Below are positions 1 to 7,335 of a stretch of 38,767 bases of DNA, in pieces. Where the stretch lies: assembly GCA_024687845.1 (NCBI GenBank), contig JAILEL010000123.1, positions 1 to 38,767 of the forward strand. The letters run 5' to 3'. The notes beneath the pieces were generated by a model that was not told the DNA's origin, did not search any database, and worked only from the letters and a program-made list of their open reading frames with translations. A program made the position numbers and the translations under genes. Origin of the DNA: Eubacterium sp. (GTDB lineage Bacteria > Bacillota_A > Clostridia > Lachnospirales > Lachnospiraceae). Position 1 is the stretch's first letter. Each line of letters starts with the position of its first letter.

Positions 1-78
1 TGCAACTGGCTACCATAAATTACTTCTTAGGTCCTTCAGCTTTGCGTCACAAAGTTTCCAATGTTTTGCTAAATATAT
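1..78 (-). ncRNA. c-di-GMP-I (GEMM-I) riboswitch, 3' end cut by window edge
   Basis: Read on the minus strand, the segment shows the conserved blocks of the class I cyclic-di-GMP riboswitch in order: a GAAA tetraloop inside GGAAAC (plus positions 54-59), ACGCAAAG (40-47), GGACCTAA (27-34) and TGGTAGCCAGTTGCA (1-15). The tetraloop hairpin P1b is formed by ACA...TGT with two U-U mismatches. The last bases of the closing stem and the controlled gene lie beyond position 1, so whether it acts as an ON or OFF switch cannot be seen. An extended -10 box lies about 20 bases upstream. The assignment rests on recognition of the motif and was not scored with a covariance model. Confidence 0.78.
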
Positions 79-98
79 TATGTTTCAAATCTTTTAAT

Positions 99-107
99 AT
101 TATATCA
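99..107 (-). promoter_or_regulatory. Extended -10 promoter for the riboswitch transcript
   Basis: On the minus strand the bases read TGATATAAT, an extended -10 element (TGn plus a perfect TATAAT at 99-104). No good -35 box is visible at 17 bp, which is usual for extended -10 promoters. Transcription would start near position 92, just before the riboswitch, and run out of the window. It lies between the stop codon of aat and the riboswitch, so the off-window gene has its own promoter. Confidence 0.6.
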
Positions 108-160
108 TATATCAAAGAAAAAAGCCACATATAAATCATAAGATTTAAAATAAATATTAC

Positions 161-811
161 CTATTTCTCGATACCCTCTTTTAACATTTTAAGATATTCA
201 TCTCTAGTCACGGTTATTCCTCCCATGCTTTCCAGATGATCTGTATGAAACTGACAGTCAATAAAAACAAAGCCTTTTTCTGCTAACATTTTTGCGAGAA
301 GTATAAGTGCAACTTTAGAACCATTTTCTATAATTGTAAACATACTTTCTCCGAAAAAGCATTTTCCTATCACAACACCATAGAGTCCTCCAGCCATCTT
401 ACCATCAATAAATGACTCGACACCGACTGCATAACCAGCTCTATGAAGTTCTCCATAGGCTTCTTCCATTTCATCTATAATCCATTCGCCTTCACTTTCA
501 TGAACTGTTCTGCAATGATGCATTGTGTCAGAAAAGTCCCGGTTAATCTCAATCTTCACATCATGCTTTTTAAAAAATTTACGCATTGAATGTGATATAT
601 GAATATTCTCAGGAATAATGATAAATCTTTCAGGAGGGCTCCACCACATTATTGGGCTTTCATCATCGTACCATGGAAATATGCTGTTCTCATATGCTAT
701 GAGCAGTCGTTCCACACTGAGATCTCCACCTATAGCAAGAAGTCCATCAGGCTCAGCAAGAGAAGGATCTGGAAATACGTTAATATTTCTTGATAATCTG
801 AAAACAGGCAT
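161..811 (-). CDS. aat: Leucyl/phenylalanyl-tRNA--protein transferase
   Basis: Cytosolic enzyme that moves Leu or Phe from its tRNA to the N-terminus of proteins starting with Lys, Arg or sometimes Met, creating a primary N-degron for ClpS-ClpAP. The 216-residue product has the usual family length. It shows the N-terminal signature FPDP...GLLAIGGDLS (about residues 12-31), the IFPWY block (about 44-48), the MWWSPPER segment, and the CFFGESMF block typical of Aat. The start codon has AGAGGT 7 bases upstream. It lies 14 bp after clpA in the same direction, so clpS, clpA and aat look like one operon coding for degron writer, adaptor and unfoldase. No hairpin terminator is seen after the stop. 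Identity is clear; substrate range is inferred from the family. Confidence 0.96.
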   Translation of the reverse strand: MPVFRLSRNINVFPDPSLAEPDGLLAIGGDLSVERLLIAYENSIFPWYDDESPIMWWSPPERFIIIPENIHISHSMRKFFKKHDVKIEINRDFSDTMHHCRTVHESEGEWIIDEMEEAYGELHRAGYAVGVESFIDGKMAGGLYGVVIGKCFFGESMFTIIENGSKVALILLAKMLAEKGFVFIDCQFHTDHLESMGGITVTRDEYLKMLKEGIEK

Positions 812-825
812 AATATTACCTCTTA

Positions 826-3087
826 TTACACTTCCACTTTAAATTCTTCACTATCTACAGAAAGTACAGCCTTTCCACCATCCTTCAGCTTTCCAAAAAG
901 AATATCATCAACAAAAAGTGGTTTAATCTCATTTCTTATAACACGGTCCACTTCTCTTGCTCCGTACTCTCTGCTGATTCCCTTCTTTTGTATCAGAAGA
1001 CGAGCTTCGTCTGTTGTCTTAAGAGCAATCTTTCTTCGTCTTAACATTTCTTCAAGCTCAGAAAGCTTCTTATCTACAACCATCGCTCCCATCTCGTCAT
1101 CCATTCCATTAAACATAACTATCCTATTTAAACGATTACGAAACTCTGGTTGAAATGTATTCTTAACCTCTTCCTCAAGAACATTTTTATCTGCATATCC
1201 CTGTATGAAACCAATACTCGGCTTTCCAAGGCGGCTGGCTCCAGCATTTGAAGTCATAATTATTATTACATTTCTGAAATCAGCTTTCCTCCCCTGATTA
1301 TCTGTCAGAGTTGCATAATCCATCATCTGAAGCAGAACATTAAATATATCCGCATGTGCTTTCTCTATTTCATCCATCAGAAGTACCGAAGATGGATTTT
1401 TGCGAATCTCTTCTGTAAGGAGGCCACCTTCCTCATATCCAACATATCCTGCAGGTGCACCTATCAGCTTTGCAACAGTGTGTTTTTCAGCATATTCACT
1501 CATGTCAAAACGTACAAGTTTAACCCCAAGTTCTTTTGCAAGAGTTCTTGCAATTTCTGTTTTTCCTACTCCAGTAGGTCCGACAAAAAGAAGACTAGCA
1601 AGAGGTTTACCTTCTTCAAGTAGTCCTGCCTTTGAAAATTTGATAGCATTTACCACTTGAGACACGGCTTCATCCTGTCCAAAAACCTGTGATTTAATAC
1701 GAGACTCCAGTGTTTCAAGTCCGGAAACAGCATCAGTTTCGACAGTTTCAACGGGAACACGGCATATTTTCGTCAGTACCTCGTTAATCACATCTTTACC
1801 AACCAGCTGAATATCTTCATCTGTCCGATGCAGCTTCCTGTAAGCTCCTGCTTCATCTATAAGATCGATAGCTTTATCTGGAAGGAATCGCTCATTTATG
1901 TACTTTGCAGCCATACCTACCGCATATTTAAATAAGCCCTCTTCATATTTTACTCCGTGAAAGCTCTCATACTTTTCTCTTAGTCCTTCGAGAATATCAA
2001 CAGTTTCAGCCTCGCTTGGCTCTCTTACTTCTACATTTTGGAATCTTCGAACCAGACTCTTATTCTTCTCAAAATATTTCTTATATTCGTCAAATGTAGT
2101 TGCTCCGATAAATCTTATATGTCCTTCTGAAAGATAAGGCTTGAGCATATTTCCAGCATCAAATGAGCTTTCGCCCACAGCTCCGGCTCCGGCAAGATTA
2201 TGAATTTCATCAAGATATATGATTGGCTTTTCTTCTTTTGCAATCTCTGAAAGGACATTTTTAAAACGTTTCTCAAAATCCCCACGGTACTGGGTTCCTG
2301 CCAGCATTCCACCTAAGTCCAGAGCAAAAATTTTGCCTCCTTGTAATGGCTCAGGCACTCTGTCTTCCCTTATCATCTCAACAAGACCATAAGTAATAGC
2401 CGTTTTTCCAACCCCAGGCTCTCCTATATGCAATGGATTATTCTTATCTTTTCTGCAAAGAATCTGAATAGTCCTTTCTATCTCTTCTTCCCTGCCTATC
2501 AAAGGATTAACATCCTTTAGTGTATCATTCAGACAAGGAGCAAACAGCTTCCACTCACTTTTTTTATCTCTACTTTTTCCAGATTCAAACAAAAAGTCAC
2601 CATTCTGATTGTAAACTTCATCATCATAATTTATATCATCTTCATAATCTGAAGCATCTAAATATGCATACTCTAACTCTGCTATTTCCCTGAACAAGTC
2701 CACTTCATCTACATTCTGCAGCTTCATATAATACGTAGCATAACAGTCATCAAGCTGCCATATTCCTTTAAGCAGATGGCGCATTTTTATCTCATCACAA
2801 CCACTGCTTTCAGCCTGAACTTCAGCATATCTGAATATAAAATTAGCCAGAGCCGAAAATTGTGGTACCTCATTTTCTACTTTATCGATATTATCTTCCA
2901 GATACTCAGTCAGATTCTCCCCCAGCTCCTGAACAGAGCCACCACAATTTTCAAAAGCATCGTGAAATATTTCATTAAATGTCATCTCCAAAAGAATTCC
3001 TTCTGGAGTTATATATTCATATTTACTCTTAGCTGCCCTTACAGCGGCAGCTTCAAGAATTGATGTAACTTCATCTGATATGGTCAT
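826..3087 (-). CDS. clpA: AAA+ unfoldase ClpA, ATP-binding subunit of ClpAP
   Basis: ATP-driven unfoldase that feeds proteins into the ClpP peptidase. The 753 residues match the ClpA length. Residues 1-145 form the N-domain that docks ClpS, followed by an acidic linker. The first AAA+ module has Walker A GEPGVGKT (222-229) and Walker B IIYLDEIH (289-296); the second has GPTGVGKT (503-510) and VLLMDEIE (568-575). The ClpP-docking loop is IGF (625-627), so a ClpP partner is expected elsewhere on the chromosome. There is no long middle-domain coiled coil as in ClpB or ClpC, which separates it from those paralogues. Start: six bases after the clpS stop. Its ribosome site, GAGGAGG at 3101-3107, lies inside the last codons of clpS, suggesting translational coupling. 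Confidence 0.96.
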   Translation of the reverse strand: MTISDEVTSILEAAAVRAAKSKYEYITPEGILLEMTFNEIFHDAFENCGGSVQELGENLTEYLEDNIDKVENEVPQFSALANFIFRYAEVQAESSGCDEIKMRHLLKGIWQLDDCYATYYMKLQNVDEVDLFREIAELEYAYLDASDYEDDINYDDEVYNQNGDFLFESGKSRDKKSEWKLFAPCLNDTLKDVNPLIGREEEIERTIQILCRKDKNNPLHIGEPGVGKTAITYGLVEMIREDRVPEPLQGGKIFALDLGGMLAGTQYRGDFEKRFKNVLSEIAKEEKPIIYLDEIHNLAGAGAVGESSFDAGNMLKPYLSEGHIRFIGATTFDEYKKYFEKNKSLVRRFQNVEVREPSEAETVDILEGLREKYESFHGVKYEEGLFKYAVGMAAKYINERFLPDKAIDLIDEAGAYRKLHRTDEDIQLVGKDVINEVLTKICRVPVETVETDAVSGLETLESRIKSQVFGQDEAVSQVVNAIKFSKAGLLEEGKPLASLLFVGPTGVGKTEIARTLAKELGVKLVRFDMSEYAEKHTVAKLIGAPAGYVGYEEGGLLTEEIRKNPSSVLLMDEIEKAHADIFNVLLQMMDYATLTDNQGRKADFRNVIIIMTSNAGASRLGKPSIGFIQGYADKNVLEEEVKNTFQPEFRNRLNRIVMFNGMDDEMGAMVVDKKLSELEEMLRRRKIALKTTDEARLLIQKKGISREYGAREVDRVIRNEIKPLFVDDILFGKLKDGGKAVLSVDSEEFKVEV

Positions 3088-3093
3088 CTATCC

Positions 3094-3393
3094 CTATGCC
3101 TCCTCAATAGTCATTCTGAAGGGAAAGCCCTCTGCTTTAGCTCTATCCAAAGCTTTATTAGTTTTCGATAAAGCCACATCATATGGATAAGCACCTACCA
3201 CAGCTCTTCCATTTTTGTGTACGAACATCATAAGCTGATTAGCAGTTGCTTGATCTTTTCTAAATATATCTACAAGTATTGAAACGACAAATTCCATAGT
3301 TGTGAAATCGTCATTAAGCATTATTACATTATACTGTTTAGGTTCTCTTAATTTAATATTTGTACTACCTTTTGTCGATTCACGAGTTGACAT
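3094..3393 (-). CDS. clpS: ClpS, N-degron adaptor for ClpA
   Basis: Small adaptor that binds N-terminal Leu, Phe, Tyr or Trp and delivers the protein to ClpAP. The 99-residue product has a short flexible tail (1-17) and then the ClpS core. The pocket residues are all visible: N27, D28, D29, T31 and the gate M33 in LNDDFTTMEFV, and V58-H59 in MFVHKNG, matching N34/D35/D36/T38/M40/V65/H66 of the E. coli protein. Keeping the Met gate and the Asn/Asp pair argues for genuine N-degron binding rather than a divergent ClpS-like protein. The start has AAGGGG 7 bases upstream. Its first 14 bases overlap the end of a decayed ACT-domain reading frame on the same strand. It is first in the clpS-clpA-aat order. 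Confidence 0.96.
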   Translation of the reverse strand: MSTRESTKGSTNIKLREPKQYNVIMLNDDFTTMEFVVSILVDIFRKDQATANQLMMFVHKNGRAVVGAYPYDVALSKTNKALDRAKAEGFPFRMTIEEA

Positions 3394-3577
3394 GATATCC
3401 CCTTTCCGCCAGCACCTCTAACGCATATTCATAATTTTCTTCTTTCACAAGAATATAATCCGTATTGTATGTTGAAAAAGCAAATATACCTATTTTATAA
3501 TCTGCAAGAATTCCAGACAGTTTTGAAAGTATTCCAATCAATGAAAAATCAAGAACCCCTTCTAAACAATAGCAAAT
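3380..3577 (-). pseudogene. 3' remnant of an ACT-domain protein gene
   Basis: A frame of about 65 codons reads through CLEGVLDFSLIGILSKLSG, then IFAFSTYNTDYILVKEE, then YALEVLAERGY, and ends with TGA at 3380-3382, overlapping the clpS start. This resembles the C-terminal half of the two-ACT-domain, CASTOR-like amino-acid-binding proteins (about 130 residues), where the block GIFAxSTYxTDYILVKE is typical. The upstream half is missing: the frame meets a TAA at 3578-3580, exactly where the nested-hairpin element begins, and has no ATG or ribosome site. The overlap with clpS suggests the intact gene was once translationally coupled to it. It is read here as a truncated relic that is still transcribed as leader RNA. 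A short product from an internal TTG codon cannot be excluded. Confidence 0.7.
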
Positions 3578-3578
3578 T

Positions 3579-3701
3579 TATAAAAAGACATCTGCTGCCT
3601 GGTGAATGCTCCGCACTGCCTACGCATTAGAAAAAAGAGTCACACAAGCAATACAGCTATTAATAAATAGCCATACTCTTTCGAACAGATGTCTTAATTA
3701 C
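3579..3701 (-). ncRNA. Nested-hairpin leader RNA or small MITE upstream of clpS
   Basis: The segment is closed by perfect 10-bp inverted repeats, AAGACATCTG at 3584-3593 and CAGATGTCTT at 3686-3695. Inside lie a second stem (AAAGAGT near 3635 with ACTCTTT near 3674), an apical stem GCTATT/AATAGC, and a separate small hairpin AATGC/GCATT (about 3605-3630). On the minus strand it starts just after an extended -10 promoter, and the closing stem is followed by TTTTT, so it could be a ~115-nt terminated RNA, a leader attenuator for clpS-clpA-aat, or a small mobile repeat that cut the ACT-domain gene. No clear target-site duplication is visible. I do not recognise it as a known RNA family. Confidence 0.45.
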
Positions 3702-3707
3702 AGAACA

Positions 3708-3716
3708 ATTATAGCA
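3708..3716 (-). promoter_or_regulatory. Extended -10 promoter of the clpS-clpA-aat unit
   Basis: The minus strand reads TGCTATAAT, a consensus TATAAT (3708-3713) with an upstream TGn. No good -35 box lies 17 bp upstream; TTGTAA at a spacing of 20 is the nearest. The start point would fall near 3701, right at the edge of the nested-hairpin element, so the clpS operon would carry a leader of about 300 bases with that element and the ACT-domain relic. Confidence 0.55.
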
Positions 3717-3743
3717 AAGGATGATATTTTTCCTTACAACCGT

Positions 3744-4757
3744 TCAATTTAAAAATTCAAGTATCAGTGAATTCATGTCAAATCCACAAAGAGATTCCTC
3801 TGGCCATGAATGGCGGCCGTCTTTTACCTGAAGATTCCATACTCTTGTCTCTTTATCAGCTTCTGAATATTTAGTAAGAACTGAACCTTTTCCAATCTCT
3901 GTCTGTTCATTATGCTCCAAACCGTTGGAGGCTGCCCAGTAATCCATAACATCTTCTATAGCAGGATCTTTTGTATGTTTAGCACTTCCATCACTATTCT
4001 TAGGAACTACATCATCTTTGTCTCCAGTTATTTGAAAGAAGCTGATATCATTCTTCTCATTTTTTGAATTCCATATACTCTCCGGCATTTTCCCCGCCAC
4101 GCTCACAACTCCCGAGAAAATACTTGAAGCTTCCATGGCAATTCTATGAGTCATAAATGCTCCATTACTGAACCCTACTGCATAAACCTTATCCTTACTG
4201 AACGAATATTCCTTCTGAAGATAAACTGCTAATGAACTAAGAAATGCCACATCGTCATTTCCATCACTTGCTATTCCGGAATTCCAACCGCTTGAAGACG
4301 TAGCATCATTTGGATTCGATGCTCCATCTACATAAATTACAGCATAGCCTCGCTCACAAGCCTCTTCTTCAAAATGTACTTTACCACAAAAGCCTTCACC
4401 TGATTCTCCATATCCATGGAGCATTATAACGAATGGTGCATCTTCAGTTTTTTCTGGCAAAAATACTATGAAGTCATGTTTTATATTATCATAAGAGCAG
4501 GTATATTTATTATCAGATAAATATTCTACATCTGTAAGTTCTTCAAAATCAAGTGAATCTATCACCTCTGTAGAATCTGATATTTCTGAATCTTCTAATA
4601 TATCATCATTCTCTGATATCTCAGCAGTTTCTTCTGAAACTGTCTGTAAATCTTCTTCAATGTCCGTTTCAGTATTTTGTTCTTTACCGCAACCAGTAAA
4701 AAGAACTATCATAAACAAAACAAAGAGTAAATAGATTCCTTTTTTACCTTCAATCAT
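3744..4757 (-). CDS. Secreted PHB-depolymerase/feruloyl-esterase-like lipoprotein
   Basis: An alpha/beta hydrolase of the polyhydroxybutyrate depolymerase/carbohydrate esterase 1-like group, probably an outer-surface esterase acting on plant cell-wall esters or similar substrates; the substrate is not readable. The 337-residue product begins with a lipoprotein signal ending in FTGC (Cys23), then an acidic linker rich in Glu, Asp and Ser (about 24-75), then the hydrolase. The oxyanion block MLHGYGESG, the nucleophile elbow GFSNG (Ser197), an acid in GDKDD (Asp246-249) and the histidine in DGRHSWP (His316) form the triad. ATG at 4757 is chosen because GAGGGGAG lies upstream and the signal peptide then starts properly; a longer in-frame form to 4799 lacks a site. 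It is monocistronic, with thiI ending upstream in the same direction behind a terminator. Confidence 0.82.
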   Translation of the reverse strand: MIEGKKGIYLLFVLFMIVLFTGCGKEQNTETDIEEDLQTVSEETAEISENDDILEDSEISDSTEVIDSLDFEELTDVEYLSDNKYTCSYDNIKHDFIVFLPEKTEDAPFVIMLHGYGESGEGFCGKVHFEEEACERGYAVIYVDGASNPNDATSSSGWNSGIASDGNDDVAFLSSLAVYLQKEYSFSKDKVYAVGFSNGAFMTHRIAMEASSIFSGVVSVAGKMPESIWNSKNEKNDISFFQITGDKDDVVPKNSDGSAKHTKDPAIEDVMDYWAASNGLEHNEQTEIGKGSVLTKYSEADKETRVWNLQVKDGRHSWPEESLCGFDMNSLILEFLN

Positions 4758-4844
4758 TCTTAGCTCCCCTCTATATTTAACGGTTAACTCAAAATGCATT
4801 CATAAGCCCTATTCAAATATAACATATTATTGATGCTCTGAACA

Positions 4845-4875
4845 GAAAAAAGACGTCCATATGAATTCGGACGCC
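4845..4875 (-). terminator. Intrinsic terminator of thiI
   Basis: On the minus strand a stem GGCGTCC/GGACGTC (4869-4875 with 4852-4858, one G-U pair) closes a 10-base loop and is followed directly by six or seven T residues (plus A-run 4845-4851). It lies 18 bp after the thiI stop and separates thiI from the esterase gene. Confidence 0.85.
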
Positions 4876-4892
4876 TTATTCACAGTTATTAT

Positions 4893-6089
4893 TTATTTTA
4901 GAATCACAACCTCGGCTGTCTCTATAGCCTTCTGGTATAATGGCTCAATAATTCCTTCAAGTCTTCTTTCAGATTTTTCAATCACTGAAAGCTTAGGTTT
5001 AGTAACAGGATGTTTATCCACAAAGATAGTACAGCAGTCTTCATATGGAAGTGTACTTGTCTCAAATGTACCAATCCTTTTTGAATATTCTACTATCTCC
5101 TGTTTATCCATTCCTATAACAGGTCTGAAAACCGGGCAATCAACTGCATCATCTATAACGCTGAGACTTTGCATAGTCTGAGATGAAACCTGTCCTATGG
5201 ATTCACCAGTAACTATAGCCTGGCAATCATCTCTTGCAGCAAGGTCACGTGCCATTCTGAAGAAATATCTCTTCATAATAATTGTAAGCTGATCATGAGG
5301 ACAGTTATCATATATAGCTAGCTGAACCTCTGTAAAGTTAACTACATACATTTTTATTGGACCACTAAACTGAGATACTATTGTCCCAAGCTGCTGAACC
5401 TTTTCAAGAGCTCTAGCTGAAGTATATGGAGGTGAATTGAAATATACAGCTTCCATTTCTACTCCACGCTTTGCAACCATATAGGTAGCAACCGGGCTAT
5501 CTATTCCACCAGAAAGAAGCGACATAGCTTTTCCGTTAGTACCAACAGGAAGTCCTCCTGGTCCCGGTAATATCTTGGAATATACGTATCCCTTCTCTCC
5601 TCTTATTTCTACTTCCACCATAATATCAGGCTTATGAACATCAACATGTAGACCTTCTGATTCAAATTCCTCCAGAAGATCATGACCTATCTCCATATCA
5701 ACTTCCATAGAGTTCATTGGAAAAGTCTTATTAATTCTTCTGGTGTGAACTTTAAATGAAAAATCATAGCCTGTGTCTTCAAATGTATCTCTAAAATGAC
5801 GAATAGTAGCTTCTTTAATTGATTCATAAGTCATTTCTTCAGCTACTGTAACAGGGCAGATTCCTACTACTCCAAATATCTTTGTAAGTCTGTCAACAGC
5901 CTCATCATAGTCATAATCTGATTCAGCCTCAATGTAGATACGTCCATAATCTCTGAATACTCTGAATTCACCTATAGGCTTAAGTCTGTTTCTTATCCTT
6001 TTACAAAGTATATCTTCAAAAACATATCTATTTTTTCCTTTAGTTCCGATTTCCGCATATCTAACAAGGAACATTTTTATATTCATCAT
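4893..6089 (-). CDS. thiI: tRNA 4-thiouridine synthase ThiI
   Basis: Activates U8 of tRNA by adenylation and inserts sulfur supplied as a persulfide; some homologues also feed thiamine thiazole synthesis. The 398 residues show the N-terminal ferredoxin-like part with RYAEIGTKGKN (10-20), the THUMP domain (about 60-165) and the PP-loop ATPase with SGGIDSP (193-199). A Cys pair lies in the PYEDCC segment (Cys352/353), at the place of the disulfide-forming Cys344 of E. coli ThiI. There is no C-terminal rhodanese domain, as in most Firmicutes, so sulfur must come directly from a partner; the cysteine desulfurase gene 4 bp upstream fits that role. Two adjacent ATG codons are possible starts; GAGAGG lies upstream within the end of the preceding gene. 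Confidence 0.95.
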   Translation of the reverse strand: MMNIKMFLVRYAEIGTKGKNRYVFEDILCKRIRNRLKPIGEFRVFRDYGRIYIEAESDYDYDEAVDRLTKIFGVVGICPVTVAEEMTYESIKEATIRHFRDTFEDTGYDFSFKVHTRRINKTFPMNSMEVDMEIGHDLLEEFESEGLHVDVHKPDIMVEVEIRGEKGYVYSKILPGPGGLPVGTNGKAMSLLSGGIDSPVATYMVAKRGVEMEAVYFNSPPYTSARALEKVQQLGTIVSQFSGPIKMYVVNFTEVQLAIYDNCPHDQLTIIMKRYFFRMARDLAARDDCQAIVTGESIGQVSSQTMQSLSVIDDAVDCPVFRPVIGMDKQEIVEYSKRIGTFETSTLPYEDCCTIFVDKHPVTKPKLSVIEKSERRLEGIIEPLYQKAIETAEVVILK

Positions 6090-6093
6090 ATTT

Positions 6094-7245
6094 TTATCCT
6101 CTCACATAGTGTCTAAGCATAGGAAGTAATTCTTTAATAACTTCAATCGCATAATCAACTTCCTCAACTGTATTCTGTTCACCGAAGCTGAATCTGAGTG
6201 TTGATTCTATTCTATCCTTATCAAGACCAATAGCAGTAAGAACTGCTGACTCTTTCTTCTTATTTGAGGAACATGCGGAGCCTGAAGAAACATAGATACC
6301 TTTATCTTCAAGAGCATGAAGCATGACCTCAGATCTCACACCGACAAAACTGATGCTTGCTATATGAGGTGCACCTTTACTAACATCTGTATTGCAATAA
6401 ACATTCTCTATTTTGGTAAGCTCATTTACAAGTCTGTCTCTAAGCGATGCTATATGAGCTGTCTTTTCTTCAAAGTTCTCAAAGGTTTTTTCTACTGCAA
6501 CGCCCAGACCAGCTATAGCAGGTACATTTTCAGTACCAGAACGCATATTTTTCTGCTGTCCGCCTCCATATATTACAGGCCTTATAAGTAAGCCCTTCTT
6601 AATATAGAGGAATCCTGATCCCTTTGGTCCATGAATCTTGTGGCCGGAAACAGAAACAAGATCTGCATTTATTTTCTTTGGTAAAACCTCAATCTTACCA
6701 AAGGACTGTATAGCATCTACATGAAAATACACATCTTTGTTTTTAGCTTTGACTGCCCTTCCAATCTGTTCAACGGGCATAACAGAACCAAGTTCATTAT
6801 TAATGTGCATACAAGAAACAAGAATCGTATCATCCCTTACAGCATCTGCAAATGCATCCACATCAACCTGTCCATTTTCCCCTGCCGGAATATAAGTTAC
6901 TTCATAGCCCTCCTTAATAAGAAACTGCATGACTGCAGATACTGAGGCATGTTCTACGGAAGAAACTATAATATGTTTTCCATGACGCCTTTTAGCTAGA
7001 GCTGAACCGATAATCGCCATATTATTAGACTCTGTTCCACCAGATGTAAATACGATTTCTTCTGGAAGGCACTTAAGCACCTTAGCTATCTTAGCTGAAG
7101 AATCTTTAATTATATGTTCTGCATCAAGTCCCTTCAGATGAAGTGAGGAAGGATTACCATAATCCTCTCTCATGACCTTTACCATAATATCTATCACTTC
7201 ATCATATACTCTTGTAGTAGCTGAATTGTCAAAATAGCATTCCAT
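6094..7245 (-). CDS. Cysteine desulfurase (NifS/IscS type)
   Basis: PLP enzyme that takes sulfur from cysteine as an enzyme-bound persulfide. The 383-residue form starts MECYFDNSATT, the normal start of the family. The PLP lysine is in SGHKIHGPKG (Lys203) and the persulfide Cys is in SSGSACSS (Cys325), with the extended loop of class I enzymes. It runs 4 bp before thiI, so the pair probably makes 4-thiouridine in tRNA; a wider role in Fe-S cluster supply is possible since no iscU-like gene is adjacent. The ATG at 7245 is chosen because AGGTGAT lies 8 bases upstream; a GTG at 7284 would place the start inside a palindrome and has no site. The predicted promoter overlaps that palindrome. Confidence 0.93.
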   Translation of the reverse strand: MECYFDNSATTRVYDEVIDIMVKVMREDYGNPSSLHLKGLDAEHIIKDSSAKIAKVLKCLPEEIVFTSGGTESNNMAIIGSALAKRRHGKHIIVSSVEHASVSAVMQFLIKEGYEVTYIPAGENGQVDVDAFADAVRDDTILVSCMHINNELGSVMPVEQIGRAVKAKNKDVYFHVDAIQSFGKIEVLPKKINADLVSVSGHKIHGPKGSGFLYIKKGLLIRPVIYGGGQQKNMRSGTENVPAIAGLGVAVEKTFENFEEKTAHIASLRDRLVNELTKIENVYCNTDVSKGAPHIASISFVGVRSEVMLHALEDKGIYVSSGSACSSNKKKESAVLTAIGLDKDRIESTLRFSFGEQNTVEEVDYAIEVIKELLPMLRHYVRG

Positions 7246-7267
7246 TTGTTTATCACCTGTAAATCTT

Positions 7268-7289
7268 TTTATATTGAGTAACACTCAAT
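7268..7289 (-). promoter_or_regulatory. Palindromic operator candidate at the desulfurase-thiI promoter
   Basis: A perfect 7-3-7 inverted repeat, ATTGAGTAACACTCAAT (7273-7289), abuts a -10-like TATAAA on the minus strand (7268-7273), 23 bp before the desulfurase start codon. No strong -35 box is seen. Its position over the spacer of the promoter fits a repressor or activator site, for example of an Rrf2/IscR-like regulator, but the regulator is a guess. Confidence 0.45.
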
Positions 7290-7335
7290 CACTTATTTAT
7301 CTAAATCTTTCTTTTGAAAAATGAAGCTGTTTACA

